Source of the DNA: DASXRC01 sp036506495
GTDB taxonomy: Bacteria > Actinomycetota > Actinomycetes > Mycobacteriales > Micromonosporaceae
Assembly: GCA_036506495.1 (NCBI GenBank)
Contig: DASXRQ010000019.1
Coordinates: 1 to 14,526 of the forward strand
Length of the DNA stretch: 14,526 bases
Direction of reading: 5' to 3'
Each line of letters opens with the position of its first letter. The stretch's first letter is position 1. A program made the translations under genes and the position numbers. The notes under the pieces were generated by a model. It did not search any database. It had not been told where the DNA came from and saw nothing but the letters and a program-made list of their open reading frames with translations. Positions 5,432 through 13,763 of the stretch are shown here, one piece after another.

Positions 5432-7597
5432 TTAGCGATGGCGTGCACGCGCAACTCGCGGAGAAGACCGCCGTGGGATCATCAGTAGCCATTCCACCAC
5501 GTGTGTGAACACCGGGCTAATCGGTCCCAGCAGGTATGGAACCCAAGGGATCCGTTTCGCGTGGACCCGCGGGTCAGCTGCGTGCGGCCTCGTCGACGCG
5601 GCGCCGTTACCGTTCGTCCGGTTGGAGGATGCGAGCCGCGTTGATTCGTTGATGTTGGCCACCGGGCACCTGCGCACCGACCGCGGCAAGCGCTGCGGGC
5701 ATCGCGCCCGTACGCCGCGGTCGTACCAGTTCCACACCGGGGCGAGGCCCTGCTCCTCGCCGAGGACGCGCACCAGCATGCGCAGTTGGCCGCAGTCGAT
5801 GCCGGCGTCGTTCAGCATCCGGGCGGTGTGGTGCGACTGCGGGGCCAGCTCCTGGTCGGCGACGAATGGATCGAACTGGTCCGGGGGAAACGCCTTGATC
5901 AGATCCGTCGCGGTGCGGATGCCGACCTGCCGGAGAACGGTACGGGTGCGCGTGCCGCCCCGGCTGCCCGGCTTGACCGAGCTGCCGACCAGCGTGCGTA
6001 GGGCCTGCGACTCCGCCGGCGTGCTGTCACCCTTGGTGGATGCCTCAGATGCTGTCGTCGCATGGTCGTGGTCGCCGGGCTTCTTCGCATCCGGCGCGGT
6101 GGGCAACGGCTGGCGGGCCCGCCACGCTTCGTTTGTCCCTTGCTCTACACGGTCCAGGTGCAGGAAGAGGTACGCCTGGTCGACCCAATCGACGAGCCGA
6201 CCGACCGGCACCCGGGTGTGCAGCATGACGTCGACGAAGTTGGCCGTCGCGAGGTTCTGCATGTCCTCGATGTTTTCCTCGAGGAGCCGCGCCTCGTACC
6301 AGATGTTCAACCCGTCGAGCTGACTCAGCGGGTAGTCCGACTTGAGCGAGGGCATCGCGACGCGCAGCGGCGCCGAGACGGCGCGCAGCAGGACCTGGGT
6401 CGCCACGAGCGGGAAGAAGCCGATCGTGAACGCGACGGCAGCCTCCCACCGCCCGGCTTGGTTGTTGCCCGCCAGCCAGATCTCCAACACCTGGTACAGC
6501 GCCGCGACGCTGACCAGGACCACGATGATCCGCAGCAGGGCGCTCGTGTACGCGCTCGGCCGCAGGTCGCTGCCGAAGAAGCGGCGCAGCAGCATCTGCA
6601 CGATGAACACGTACGCGCCGAGGAAGCCGAACTTCAGTACGTCCCATATGTCGTCCGGCGCCCGCAGGAACTGGTCGTCCCACAACACCGCCGACCAGCA
6701 GACCGCCAGAACGGCCGCGGTCAGCAGCACCGGGAAGAGGGTATCCAGGCGTACCCGGAAGTTGTCCTCCCGCACGTTCTCCGCCACCGCCCGGCCGTAG
6801 TACGCGTTGAACTTCTGCCGGTAGATGTTGCGATCCTGCAGCTGGCGCCGGCCGCCGTTGGCGGCCCACTCCTCGTAGTAGTGCGAGGTCCGCACCGGCC
6901 GGGGCAGGTAGCGGGGCCAGTCCCAACCGAGGCGGTGCAGGTTGAGGACGTACTCGTCCCACAGTGCGCCGGCTCGCTGACCTAGGAATCGGACGTAAAG
7001 CCAGCACGGCAGGAACGCCAGGCACCACAGCGCGAACGTCTTCAGGGCGAGCACGGAGAGGGTGTAGCGCGGCGGGTCGGCGTCGGAAAGCCGCACGATC
7101 GCGGCCGCGGCCACGATGACCGCGGCCACGACGGCGTTCATCGCCAGGGCTGCGAACTGCCGCTGGAGCCAGGTGTGGCGCCGTCCGAGCCAGGCAAACG
7201 ACGCCCGCCAGCGCCTGGCTCGACCGGTGCCGCTCGTGCGGTCCGGTCCCAGCTCCGACAGCTGCTCCACCTCAAGGAGCCGGTCATCGCCGCCGGCGAG
7301 CGCCCAAAGGACCTGCCGGTCCTGTGCGTCGGAGTCAGCGAGTCGCTGGGTGATGCGCGCGGCGAGCTGGTTCTCGTCGGACGCCTCGCCCAGCTCGCTC
7401 AGCCCGTCCTTACCGAGCACCCGACGCAGCTCCGCGTCGAACGCCGCGCCCAGGTCCGGGTCGTGGTTGCCGAGCAGACCGCTGATCTCGACCGGGCGCC
7501 GGCGCGGGTGTCGGGGCGCCCCGATGATCTGGTCGTGGTGGCGGGCGATGAGGTGGCCCAGCAGCGCGGCACGCTGGTCGGTCGGAGTGCTTTCCAT
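5432..7597 (-). CDS. Six-helix membrane protein with HhH-like C-terminal region, unknown
   Basis: A 721-residue protein of unrecognised family. The start at 7597 has GGGGAGG just upstream. Residues 1-140 are soluble and mostly charged helix. Hydrophobic helices fall at about 148-169, 182-204, 286-305, 322-341, 353-376 and 385-406. The loop after the second pair holds WDEYVLNLHRLGWDWPRYLP and a Tyr/Trp-rich segment. A conserved-looking soluble block (NIWYEARLLEENIEDMQNLATANFVDVMLHTRVPVGRL, about 431-468) follows the last helix. After a low-complexity linker (about 495-545), residues about 550-625 (VLRQVGIRTATDLIKAF and a second such unit) resemble helix-hairpin-helix repeats. The final 90 residues are Arg/Pro-rich and look atypical, perhaps from a late frameshift. 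It lies 95 nt downstream of the radical SAM gene on the same strand. Export, immunity or signalling for the peptide are possible roles, none shown by homology. Confidence 0.8.
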   Translation of the reverse strand: MESTPTDQRAALLGHLIARHHDQIIGAPRHPRRRPVEISGLLGNHDPDLGAAFDAELRRVLGKDGLSELGEASDENQLAARITQRLADSDAQDRQVLWALAGGDDRLLEVEQLSELGPDRTSGTGRARRWRASFAWLGRRHTWLQRQFAALAMNAVVAAVIVAAAAIVRLSDADPPRYTLSVLALKTFALWCLAFLPCWLYVRFLGQRAGALWDEYVLNLHRLGWDWPRYLPRPVRTSHYYEEWAANGGRRQLQDRNIYRQKFNAYYGRAVAENVREDNFRVRLDTLFPVLLTAAVLAVCWSAVLWDDQFLRAPDDIWDVLKFGFLGAYVFIVQMLLRRFFGSDLRPSAYTSALLRIIVVLVSVAALYQVLEIWLAGNNQAGRWEAAVAFTIGFFPLVATQVLLRAVSAPLRVAMPSLKSDYPLSQLDGLNIWYEARLLEENIEDMQNLATANFVDVMLHTRVPVGRLVDWVDQAYLFLHLDRVEQGTNEAWRARQPLPTAPDAKKPGDHDHATTASEASTKGDSTPAESQALRTLVGSSVKPGSRGGTRTRTVLRQVGIRTATDLIKAFPPDQFDPFVADQELAPQSHHTARMLNDAGIDCGQLRMLVRVLGEEQGLAPVWNWYDRGVRARCPQRLPRSVRRCPVANINESTRLASSNRTNGNGAASTRPHAADPRVHAKRIPWVPYLLGPISPVFTHVVEWLLMIPRRSSPRVARARHR

Positions 7598-7692
7598 GAC
7601 GCCTCCCCTGACGACATACGCGTTTCAGATCGCTGGGGCGGTGCTTCTGATACGCCGCGCCGCGGGTCTGCGTGACGGATTGTCGACGCGGT

Positions 7693-9570
7693 TCACCGGG
7701 CCGGAACCGCCGGGAGCGCCAACGCCACAGCCAGCCGGCCGTCGAGGAACATCAGCCCTCGCCGTCCGAACTCGAGGAAGATCTCGTCGATCGCCTCGAC
7801 GGGGAGGCCCAGCCCGAGTTCATCGCGTACGCCCGCGGCGGTCCGCGGACGGTCGCTGCAGGCGCGGTAGATCTCGGCGAGGGTGCCCTCGAACGTGTAC
7901 GTGCCGCTGGGTCCCTGGCCACGGCCGTCGTAGATCTGCAGGAATCCCGGCGCCCACCAGGACGTCAGGACCGGTGGTGCGGCGGATCGCCAGGCCGTGC
8001 GCCACTGGTCGACCGCTCGGATGAGGTCCCGCTCGATGCCGTCCGGCAGGGGTTCGTCCAGCTCGTAGTCGAAGAAGTATGCGGCGCGATCGAGGTCGAT
8101 GGTGTCCGGATACACGTAGCGGTAGCTGGCCTCGGGCCCGCGCTTGTGGATCGGCAGTGCGTCCGCGTCGGTGTAGAGCGGACTGAAGCGTTCCATCCAG
8201 ACGCGGGTGACGTTCGCCGGTGGCGGCAGGTGCCACAGATACGGTATGGCAGCCACCTGCTCGGTGTAGTCGGCCTCGGTTTCGTCGGGAAATCCCCAGA
8301 GGATGTTCCACCCGACGTCGATGCGGTAGTAGTGCGCCCATCGCAGCAGATTGACGTTCTGCGCGGCGCGCACGCCTTTGCGCATCAGCTGCAGCACGTG
8401 CGAACTCAACGATTCGACCCCGGGCTGGATGTGGCTGACGCCCGACTGGGCCATCAACCGCAGCTGCGCGCGGGTCAGGTTCGCCTTGACTTCGTAGAAG
8501 ATCTCGTAGTCTGCGCCACTCGCGACCAGTTCCGGCAACACCGTTGTCAGGTAACCCATGTCGAGGATGTTGTCGACGGCCTGAAACCGGAAGCTGCGGT
8601 AGCGCCGGGCGTGCTGGGAGAGTTCATCGAGTACGCGTTCCGCGGGCTTGGCGCGAAACTGCATCGTCGTGCCGTTCAGCCCGCAGAACGTGCAATGGTG
8701 TTTGGCCCCCCACCAGCAGCCGCGCGCCGACTCGAACGGAATCCACACCTCGCCGTGACCGGTGCGGGGCAGCAAACTCAGCTCCTCCGCACGGTCGAAG
8801 TACTCGTCGTAGTCCGGCGGCGGCCCGTCGAGCCGCCGGACCGGCGGGTCGGGCGGCGTGATCACGACCTGTCCGCCCTGCCGGCTGGCCACGCCGGGCA
8901 CCGCGGCCGCGTCCTCGCCGGCTGTGAGGGCCGAAAGCAGGAGGGGGAAGGCCACGTCCCCCTCGCCGATCACGGCATAGTCGACACAGTCGACGGTGCG
9001 CACCAGCTCCGGACCCATCTCGCCGTCGAAGTTCGCGCCGCCGAACACGGTCACGATCGCCGGGTACCGCTGCTTCAACCGCCGCGCCAGCGCGAAGGAT
9101 GCCGTGTTCTGCTGGAACGTCGACGTGAAGCCGACCACGCCGACCTCGTGCCATGGGAAGGCGTCCAGCATCGCGGCCAGGTACGCGGGCACGTCCTGGT
9201 CCCGGGTTTCGAGCAACCTGCGACGTATCCGTTCGGGCGAGCGGTCGAGGTAGCCGAAGTCATCAGCGAAGACCGCCACCAGGTGGCCGTCCGGGTCGGG
9301 CGCCGCGTCGCCGAAGGCCGCCGTCGAGAACAGCCACTCACCGAGCATCCGGCCACGATGCTCGGACAGCAGGCGGTAGTAGTCGGCACCGATCCGCGCG
9401 GCGAAGTCCAGGTTGGCGTGCAGAGTCCGGACGTCGAAGCCGTGCGCGCGGCCGACGGCGGCCAGCAGTCCGAGCTGGATGGACGGCCGGTCGACGTCCA
9501 TGAACGGCATCGACACGACGACGGCCGCGCGGAGCTGTGCGGGCGCCGGACCGGGCGCCTCAGCGGCCAT
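7693..9570 (-). CDS. RiPP maturation radical SAM protein (rSAM protein 1 type, B12-binding-like N-terminus)
   Basis: A 625-residue maturase resembling the TIGR03975 'RiPP maturation radical SAM protein 1' family. Residues about 14-240 form a cobalamin-binding-like Rossmann domain (MPFMDVDRPSIQLGLL, GFTSTFQQN, FGGANFDGEMG, YAVIGEGD). I see no DxHxxG base-off motif, so B12 use is uncertain. The radical SAM core (about 275-490) has the cluster ligands in the spacing CX7CX2C (C285, C293, C296; ESARGCWWGAKHHCTFCG), longer than the classical CX3CX2C but usual for this family. Later blocks include QAVDNILD, IQPGVESL and NILWGFPDE. The last 80 residues or so look like a PqqD-like winged helix that could bind the leader. 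The ATG follows the precursor's TGA by 3 nt, indicating tight coupling. It should modify the precursor in the cytoplasm by radical chemistry; the precise reaction cannot be read from sequence. Confidence 0.92.
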   Translation of the reverse strand: MAAEAPGPAPAQLRAAVVVSMPFMDVDRPSIQLGLLAAVGRAHGFDVRTLHANLDFAARIGADYYRLLSEHRGRMLGEWLFSTAAFGDAAPDPDGHLVAVFADDFGYLDRSPERIRRRLLETRDQDVPAYLAAMLDAFPWHEVGVVGFTSTFQQNTASFALARRLKQRYPAIVTVFGGANFDGEMGPELVRTVDCVDYAVIGEGDVAFPLLLSALTAGEDAAAVPGVASRQGGQVVITPPDPPVRRLDGPPPDYDEYFDRAEELSLLPRTGHGEVWIPFESARGCWWGAKHHCTFCGLNGTTMQFRAKPAERVLDELSQHARRYRSFRFQAVDNILDMGYLTTVLPELVASGADYEIFYEVKANLTRAQLRLMAQSGVSHIQPGVESLSSHVLQLMRKGVRAAQNVNLLRWAHYYRIDVGWNILWGFPDETEADYTEQVAAIPYLWHLPPPANVTRVWMERFSPLYTDADALPIHKRGPEASYRYVYPDTIDLDRAAYFFDYELDEPLPDGIERDLIRAVDQWRTAWRSAAPPVLTSWWAPGFLQIYDGRGQGPSGTYTFEGTLAEIYRACSDRPRTAAGVRDELGLGLPVEAIDEIFLEFGRRGLMFLDGRLAVALALPAVPAR

Positions 9571-9573
9571 CTC

Positions 9574-9963
9574 TCAGCCGTCGGCCGGCCTCGGAATGAT
9601 CTTCATCGTGACCCCCGGGCGGTTGGGAATGATCATGCTCGAAGCAGGGGGCGGGGGTTCCGTACTGGCGCTGAACGCAGAGTTGAACTGCTCCAGGAGC
9701 TGAGTTGCGAGCTGCGGCGGAACGACCTCGTGGTCGATGATCGCGGATTCCTCGGTGTCGTCGGTCGACACGAGATCCGTCTTGCCGCGTCCCATGCCGG
9801 AGGCGCTGATCGTGTCGGAGGCCACCGAGAAGATGCCCGACAGAAGAGTCTTCTCGTCATAATCGAGGGTGTCTTGGAAACCGACGAGTTTGTCGCTCAG
9901 CCCCTTGAGCAGTTCCTTCGCGGTCTTGTTCGGCTGGCTGGGATTGTTGGATTGATCGGTCAC
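9574..9963 (-). CDS. Putative RiPP precursor peptide, Cys-free, with Ile-Ile-Pro repeat tail
   Basis: A 129-residue protein. The start is the GTG at 9963, with GGAGG 6 nt upstream, rather than the ATG at 10047, whose extra 28 residues are Arg-rich and lack a ribosome site. Residues 13-100 form a hydrophilic, largely helical leader rich in Asp, Ser and Thr (KTAKELLKGLSDKL; DYDEKTLLSGIFSVASDTI; PPQLATQLLEQFNSAF). A TEPPPPASS spacer (about 101-109) leads to a short tail with two imperfect repeats, MIIPNRPG (110-117) and MKIIPRPADG (120-129). The protein has no Cys or Trp, so thioether or lanthionine chemistry is excluded. It sits 3 nt ahead of the radical SAM maturase, the usual precursor position. 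The precursor role is inferred from position and shape; the core boundary is a guess. Confidence 0.75.
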   Translation of the reverse strand: MTDQSNNPSQPNKTAKELLKGLSDKLVGFQDTLDYDEKTLLSGIFSVASDTISASGMGRGKTDLVSTDDTEESAIIDHEVVPPQLATQLLEQFNSAFSASTEPPPPASSMIIPNRPGVTMKIIPRPADG

Positions 9964-10194
9964 GGCGGACCTCCGGGATCGGCGGTACTGACGGTCTCGT
10001 AGTCGACGAGCGGTCGAACGACGTCCGTGGATTGTCAGAGTCGACACGAGACGCCGGCAACGACACTCAGTAGCCGCGCCGTAGCGTAACGTGGCGGATC
10101 AAATCGATTTAGCGGGCGGCGGCGGCGCGACTCATCGACGGCAATATCTCCTTAACAAGGTGCCCGTCCGGTACCCGACCGTCAAGGGCCTCCC
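9964..10194 (-). other. Intergenic region between the SARP gene and the RiPP precursor
   Basis: These 231 bp separate the SARP stop from the precursor start on the same strand, long enough for a separate promoter. It contains the candidate SARP heptamers near the precursor and an AT-richer patch (about 10095-10155). No clear hairpin terminator follows the SARP gene. An AAGGAG at about 10149-10154 precedes a trivial 8-codon ORF (Met-Ser-Arg-Ala4-Arg), which I do not call a gene. Confidence 0.5.
9985..10017 (-). promoter_or_regulatory. Candidate SARP binding site and promoter of the RiPP operon
   Basis: Reading the minus strand, TCGACCG (10017-10011) and TCGACTA (10006-10000) are two heptamers with an 11-bp start-to-start period, the geometry known for SARP sites (family form TCGAGCN-like direct repeats). 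A TCAGTA-like -10 element follows 8 bp after the second heptamer, as in SARP-activated promoters. A third TCGACTC lies at 10044-10038, out of phase. A nearby dyad, CTCGT/ACGAG with a 5-nt spacer (9996-10010), overlaps. The fit is suggestive only, since TCGAC is common in GC-rich DNA. Confidence 0.3.
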
Positions 10195-13089
10195 TCAGGC
10201 GCGTACGGTCGCGGCGATCCGGCTGAGCTTCGCCGCGATGTCGTCGGCCGCCGGATGATGGAGAGCGTCGAACATGTTCTTGGCCTGCTGCCACGACGCA
10301 CGGGCGGCGTTCATGTCACCGATGGCGCGGTACGTATCGCCCAGACGCCCCAAGGTGTCCGCCTCGTTGAAGCGGTCGCCGAGTTGTCGCCACAGCTCTA
10401 TCGCGTGCCGGTAACAGCGCACCGCCCGGTCGTGGTGGGCCAGATGCTCGTGGGCGTACCCGAGGCTGTCCCATGCGGCCGCCTCGCCGTAGGCATCGCC
10501 GAGCTGAGCGTGCAGGGCGAGCGCCTCTTCGCAGTAGACGAGGGCCTTCTCGTGGTCGTCCAGCAGGGAGCAGAACCAGCCGACCGCGTTGAGGGCCGCT
10601 GCCTGTCCCGCCCGGTGCCCTGTGTGCCGGTACAGCTCCAGCGACTGCCGGGCGTGGTCGAGCGCCTCGCCGTGACGGAACTGCCGATAGAGCACCCGCG
10701 CGGTGGTGAGGTGGGTGTGGCCCTGGCCGGTCGGGTCGTCGGCACCCTCCGACAGCGCCGCCGCCAGCCGCAGGTGCGTGTGGGCGTCGTCGTCGCGGCC
10801 CAGCGTCGAGTAAGCGCGCGCGAGGCAGCAATGCGCCCGCGTTTCGTATGCGCGGTCCGCCGTCGTGCCCAGGGCGGTCAGCGCGGCGCGCTGGACGGCC
10901 ACCTGGTCGTGCCAGTGACCCTGCAGGTCGAAGTAGGTCGCCAGGCTCCAAGCGAGCTGCCAGACGTGGGCGTCGGACCCCAAGGTGGCCGCGAGGTCGA
11001 CGGCGGACAGCAACGCCGGGTGCTCCGCGGCGAACCAGGCAAGCGCCCGCTGGTGGTCGGTAATTCTCTCGACGGTTACTCCGGAGCGTGGCGCGGCCAA
11101 CAGCAGCGGATCACGGTGCGGATTGAGCAGCCGGTCAGCGGTGTGGGCCGTGTAGAGGTAGTGGTCGAGCATCCGGTGCATGGCCACCCGGCGGTCGCCG
11201 TCGCTGTCCCGCTCGTGCGCCAGCTCGTTGGCGTACGCGCGAAGCAGGTCGTGGAAGACGAACCAGCCGGGGGCGGGCTCCTCGATCAGGTTGGCCCGCG
11301 TCAGGTCGGTGAGCGCCCGGTGGGTGTCGCGGCGAGGCAGACCGGCCAGACTGGCCGCGACGGCAGTGGTCAGGTGCGGACCGGGGTGCAGACCGAGCAG
11401 CCGGAACACTCGGGCAACCGGATCGCTGAGTGCTCGGTACGACCAGGAGAACACGGCCCGGACGTCCGTCGCGACGTCGGAGTCGTCGTCGAAAGCGTCC
11501 AGCCCACCGCGGGCCTCGCGCAGTTCGTCGGCGAGCACCGCCAGCGGGAACTGCGGGTGTGTCGCCGCGCGGGCGGCCACGATCGCCAGGGCCAGCGGCA
11601 GCCGAGCACAGGACGCGATGATCTCCTCTGTCGCGGCCGGTTCGGCGGAGACGCGGGTCCGCCCGATGCGGGAGGCCAGCAGCTCCCGCGCCTCGGCGAC
11701 CGTGAGCAGTCCGACCGAGACGGCATGGGCGCCTTCGGTGACGACCAGGCTGTCCAGGCGGTTCCGGCTGGTCACCACAGCGAGGCAGCCCGGTGAGCCG
11801 GGCAGCAACGGGCGCACCTGCTCGGCGTCGCGGGCGTTGTCGAGGACGACCAGGACGCGTTTGTCGGCCAGCAGGGTCCGGTACAGCGCCGCCTGCGCCT
11901 CCAGGCCGACCGGGATCGGCTGGGGTGACACTCCGAACGCGTCCAGGAACGCGCGGATCGCCTCGCCGGGTTCCATCACCGAGCCGGTGCGATCGAACCC
12001 CCGCAGGTTGACGTACAGTTGTCCGTCCGGGAACCGGTCGCGCACTTGATGGGCCCAGTGCAGGGCCAGCGCGGTCTTGCCCACCCCGGCCATGCCGTCG
12101 ATCGCGGTGATCACCACGGGGTCGCCGCCGTCGTCACGGACGTCGTCGAGGAGCAATCCGTGCAGCCGGGTGAGCTCGGTCTGCCGGCCGGCGAAGTCGG
12201 CCAGGCTGTGCGGCAATTGGCTGGGCAGCGCCATGCCCGGCTCATCGACGGAAGCCACCACCGGTGGATCCGCCGTTGGGGCGCTCACCACCTCGACTCT
12301 CGCGTCGGGCTCCAGCGCGGGGTCGGCGGTGAGAATCTGCCGCTGCAGATGCTGCAACGGCGCGGCAGGCTCGATGCCCAGCTCGTCGCTCAGCCGCCGG
12401 CGAGCCTCCTGGAACACCGCCAGGGCCTCGGCTTGGCGACCCGAGCGGTACAGCGCCAGCATCAGCAGCTCGTGTAGCCGCTCACGGAGCGGGTACCGAG
12501 TCGCCAACTGCCGCAACTCCCCCACAACGTCCGCGTGCCGGCTCTGCGCCAGGTCCAGCTCGAGCCGCTGCTCCCACACCTCGAGACGGCGCTCGGCCAA
12601 CCGATCCCGCTCCCCCTCCACGAGGGGACCCACGAGACCGTCACACAGCGGGCCCCGCCACAACCGCAGCGCCGACCGGAGCTCGTCTCCGGTCGCCTGA
12701 AGATCGCCACGCACCCGGGCCTGCCGGGCCCGCTCCACGTGCTGTTCGAACAGCTCCAGGTCCAGGGCCCCCGCAGGCAGCGACAGCAGGTAGCCCGTCC
12801 GCGTCCACACCAGCTCCGACACCTGCCGTCCGGCGCGACCCGGCTCCAGCACCCGGCGCAGTCCGGACATATGCTTCTGGACCAGGTTCACCGCGTACGC
12901 CGGCATCTGAGCGCCCCACACGGCCTCGATCAGCTGGTCGCGACCGATTGGCCGGTTCGCTTGCAGCAGCAGCACCGCAAGCACGACCTGCTGCTGCACA
13001 GGCCCGAGATTGAGCGCGACGTCACCGCGCCAGGCCCGCAACGGCCCCAACACCTCGAACCGCACCACCGGCCCGCCCCGATCGCCCAT
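10195..13089 (-). CDS. SARP-family regulator with NB-ARC ATPase and TPR repeats (AfsR-like)
   Basis: A 964-residue transcription activator. The start at 13089 is chosen for GGGAGG at good spacing. Residues about 10-105 form the OmpR-type winged helix (VRFEVLGPLRAW, IGRDQLIEAVWG, NLVQKHMSGLRRVLEP). Residues about 108-255 are the BTAD domain (LDLELFEQHVERAR to DELGIEPAAPLQHLQ). The NB-ARC/STAND ATPase follows, with P-loop GMAGVGKT (332-339), Walker B RVLVVLDNA (411-419) and the sensor-like CLAVVTSRNRL. From about residue 640 onward there are tetratricopeptide-like repeats (EALDHARQSLELYRHTG; AVRCYRHAIELWRQLGDRFNEADTLGRLGDTYRAIGD). The domain order is that of AfsR-like switches that oligomerise on ATP and bind tandem heptamers to recruit RNA polymerase. 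Being just upstream of the RiPP precursor on the same strand, it is the likely pathway activator. The signal sensed by the TPRs is unknown. Confidence 0.95.
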   Translation of the reverse strand: MGDRGGPVVRFEVLGPLRAWRGDVALNLGPVQQQVVLAVLLLQANRPIGRDQLIEAVWGAQMPAYAVNLVQKHMSGLRRVLEPGRAGRQVSELVWTRTGYLLSLPAGALDLELFEQHVERARQARVRGDLQATGDELRSALRLWRGPLCDGLVGPLVEGERDRLAERRLEVWEQRLELDLAQSRHADVVGELRQLATRYPLRERLHELLMLALYRSGRQAEALAVFQEARRRLSDELGIEPAAPLQHLQRQILTADPALEPDARVEVVSAPTADPPVVASVDEPGMALPSQLPHSLADFAGRQTELTRLHGLLLDDVRDDGGDPVVITAIDGMAGVGKTALALHWAHQVRDRFPDGQLYVNLRGFDRTGSVMEPGEAIRAFLDAFGVSPQPIPVGLEAQAALYRTLLADKRVLVVLDNARDAEQVRPLLPGSPGCLAVVTSRNRLDSLVVTEGAHAVSVGLLTVAEARELLASRIGRTRVSAEPAATEEIIASCARLPLALAIVAARAATHPQFPLAVLADELREARGGLDAFDDDSDVATDVRAVFSWSYRALSDPVARVFRLLGLHPGPHLTTAVAASLAGLPRRDTHRALTDLTRANLIEEPAPGWFVFHDLLRAYANELAHERDSDGDRRVAMHRMLDHYLYTAHTADRLLNPHRDPLLLAAPRSGVTVERITDHQRALAWFAAEHPALLSAVDLAATLGSDAHVWQLAWSLATYFDLQGHWHDQVAVQRAALTALGTTADRAYETRAHCCLARAYSTLGRDDDAHTHLRLAAALSEGADDPTGQGHTHLTTARVLYRQFRHGEALDHARQSLELYRHTGHRAGQAAALNAVGWFCSLLDDHEKALVYCEEALALHAQLGDAYGEAAAWDSLGYAHEHLAHHDRAVRCYRHAIELWRQLGDRFNEADTLGRLGDTYRAIGDMNAARASWQQAKNMFDALHHPAADDIAAKLSRIAATVRA

Positions 13090-13184
13090 CGCGTGCCTCC
13101 CGGCCCGAGCAACCGTTACCAACCTAGCCCCACGCCATCGGGGCTCCTACCCCATTAGGGCGAAGGTGGGCGAAAGCGGTCCGG

Positions 13185-13763
13185 TCAGGCCGAGAGTCGC
13201 AGCTCGTCGGGGGACGTGCCGGACTCGGCGAGAAGCTGTCCGAGTCGGCGCAAGGCCCGTCCGCGGATCGGCCCGATGGCGCCGACCGGCATTGACAGCG
13301 CCGAGGCGATCTCGTAGTAGGACCGTTCGTCGTCGGCGAAGAGCGCGCGCACCAGCCGGGCCTGGCGCGCCGGGAGACTCTCTACCGCCTGCCACAACAG
13401 CCGGCTTCGCTCGGCCCGAATCAGTCCCTCCGCCATGTCGGCGGAGGCGTCGGCGGCGGTCGACTCCGCGCTGTCGAACGGCGTCTCCCGGCGCTGCCGC
13501 TTCAGGATGCGCAGGCAGCTGTGCCGCATCGTGGTGCTCAGCCAGGCTCCCACCCGGTCATGCGAGCGCAGCGTGTGCACGTGCTGAATGAGGCTCAGCC
13601 ATGTCATCTGCACGGCGTCATCCGCGTCCGCTCCGCTCAGCCGGAAGCCGGCGGCGATCGCCATCAGTCTCCCTCGGTGCCGGCGCACGAGCTCGTCCCA
13701 TGCCTGCTGATCACCGGCCACCGCATCGGCGACGATGTCGGCGGTGTCGCAAATCGCGTACAT
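13185..13763 (-). CDS. ECF-type RNA polymerase sigma factor
   Basis: A 192-residue sigma-70 family protein. Region 2 covers about 14-90, with AWDELVRRHRGRLMAIAAGFRLSGADADDAVQMTWLSLIQHV (core binding and the DDAVQMTW helix in place of the usual EDVxQxxF/W) and VGAWLSTTMRHSCLRILKRQRR (promoter melting). Region 4 covers about 120-178, with LWQAVESLPARQARLVRALFADDERSYYEIASALSMPVGAIGPIRGRALRRL, a helix-turn-helix of the usual size. No anti-sigma gene is adjacent. The start at 13763 has AGGGGG upstream. It lies 95 nt before the SARP gene on the same strand, so the two may be co-transcribed, though a separate SARP promoter cannot be excluded. Its target promoters are unknown; it might drive the SARP/RiPP genes. 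Confidence 0.93.
   Translation of the reverse strand: MYAICDTADIVADAVAGDQQAWDELVRRHRGRLMAIAAGFRLSGADADDAVQMTWLSLIQHVHTLRSHDRVGAWLSTTMRHSCLRILKRQRRETPFDSAESTAADASADMAEGLIRAERSRLLWQAVESLPARQARLVRALFADDERSYYEIASALSMPVGAIGPIRGRALRRLGQLLAESGTSPDELRLSA

Noticed and set aside
7598..7692. Possible terminator or promoter between the radical SAM and membrane-protein genes
   Set aside because: Only a weak 5-bp inverted pair (TCAGA/TCTGA, 17-nt spacer) is present; not enough to call.
7672..10002. Very long plus-strand open frame (776 codons) opposite the radical SAM and precursor genes
   Set aside because: It is the antisense shadow of GC-rich coding DNA; the minus strand has clear families, cluster motif and ribosome sites, while this translation shows none.
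10109..10190. Two tiny minus-strand ORFs joined by an ATGA overlap, downstream of the SARP gene
   Set aside because: Ribosome-site spacing is poor for both, the peptides are 17 and 8 codons and Arg/Ala-rich; chance is the simpler explanation.
10255..11796. Plus-strand open frame of 513 codons opposite the SARP gene
   Set aside because: Antisense shadow of the TPR/NB-ARC coding region; no recognisable motif.
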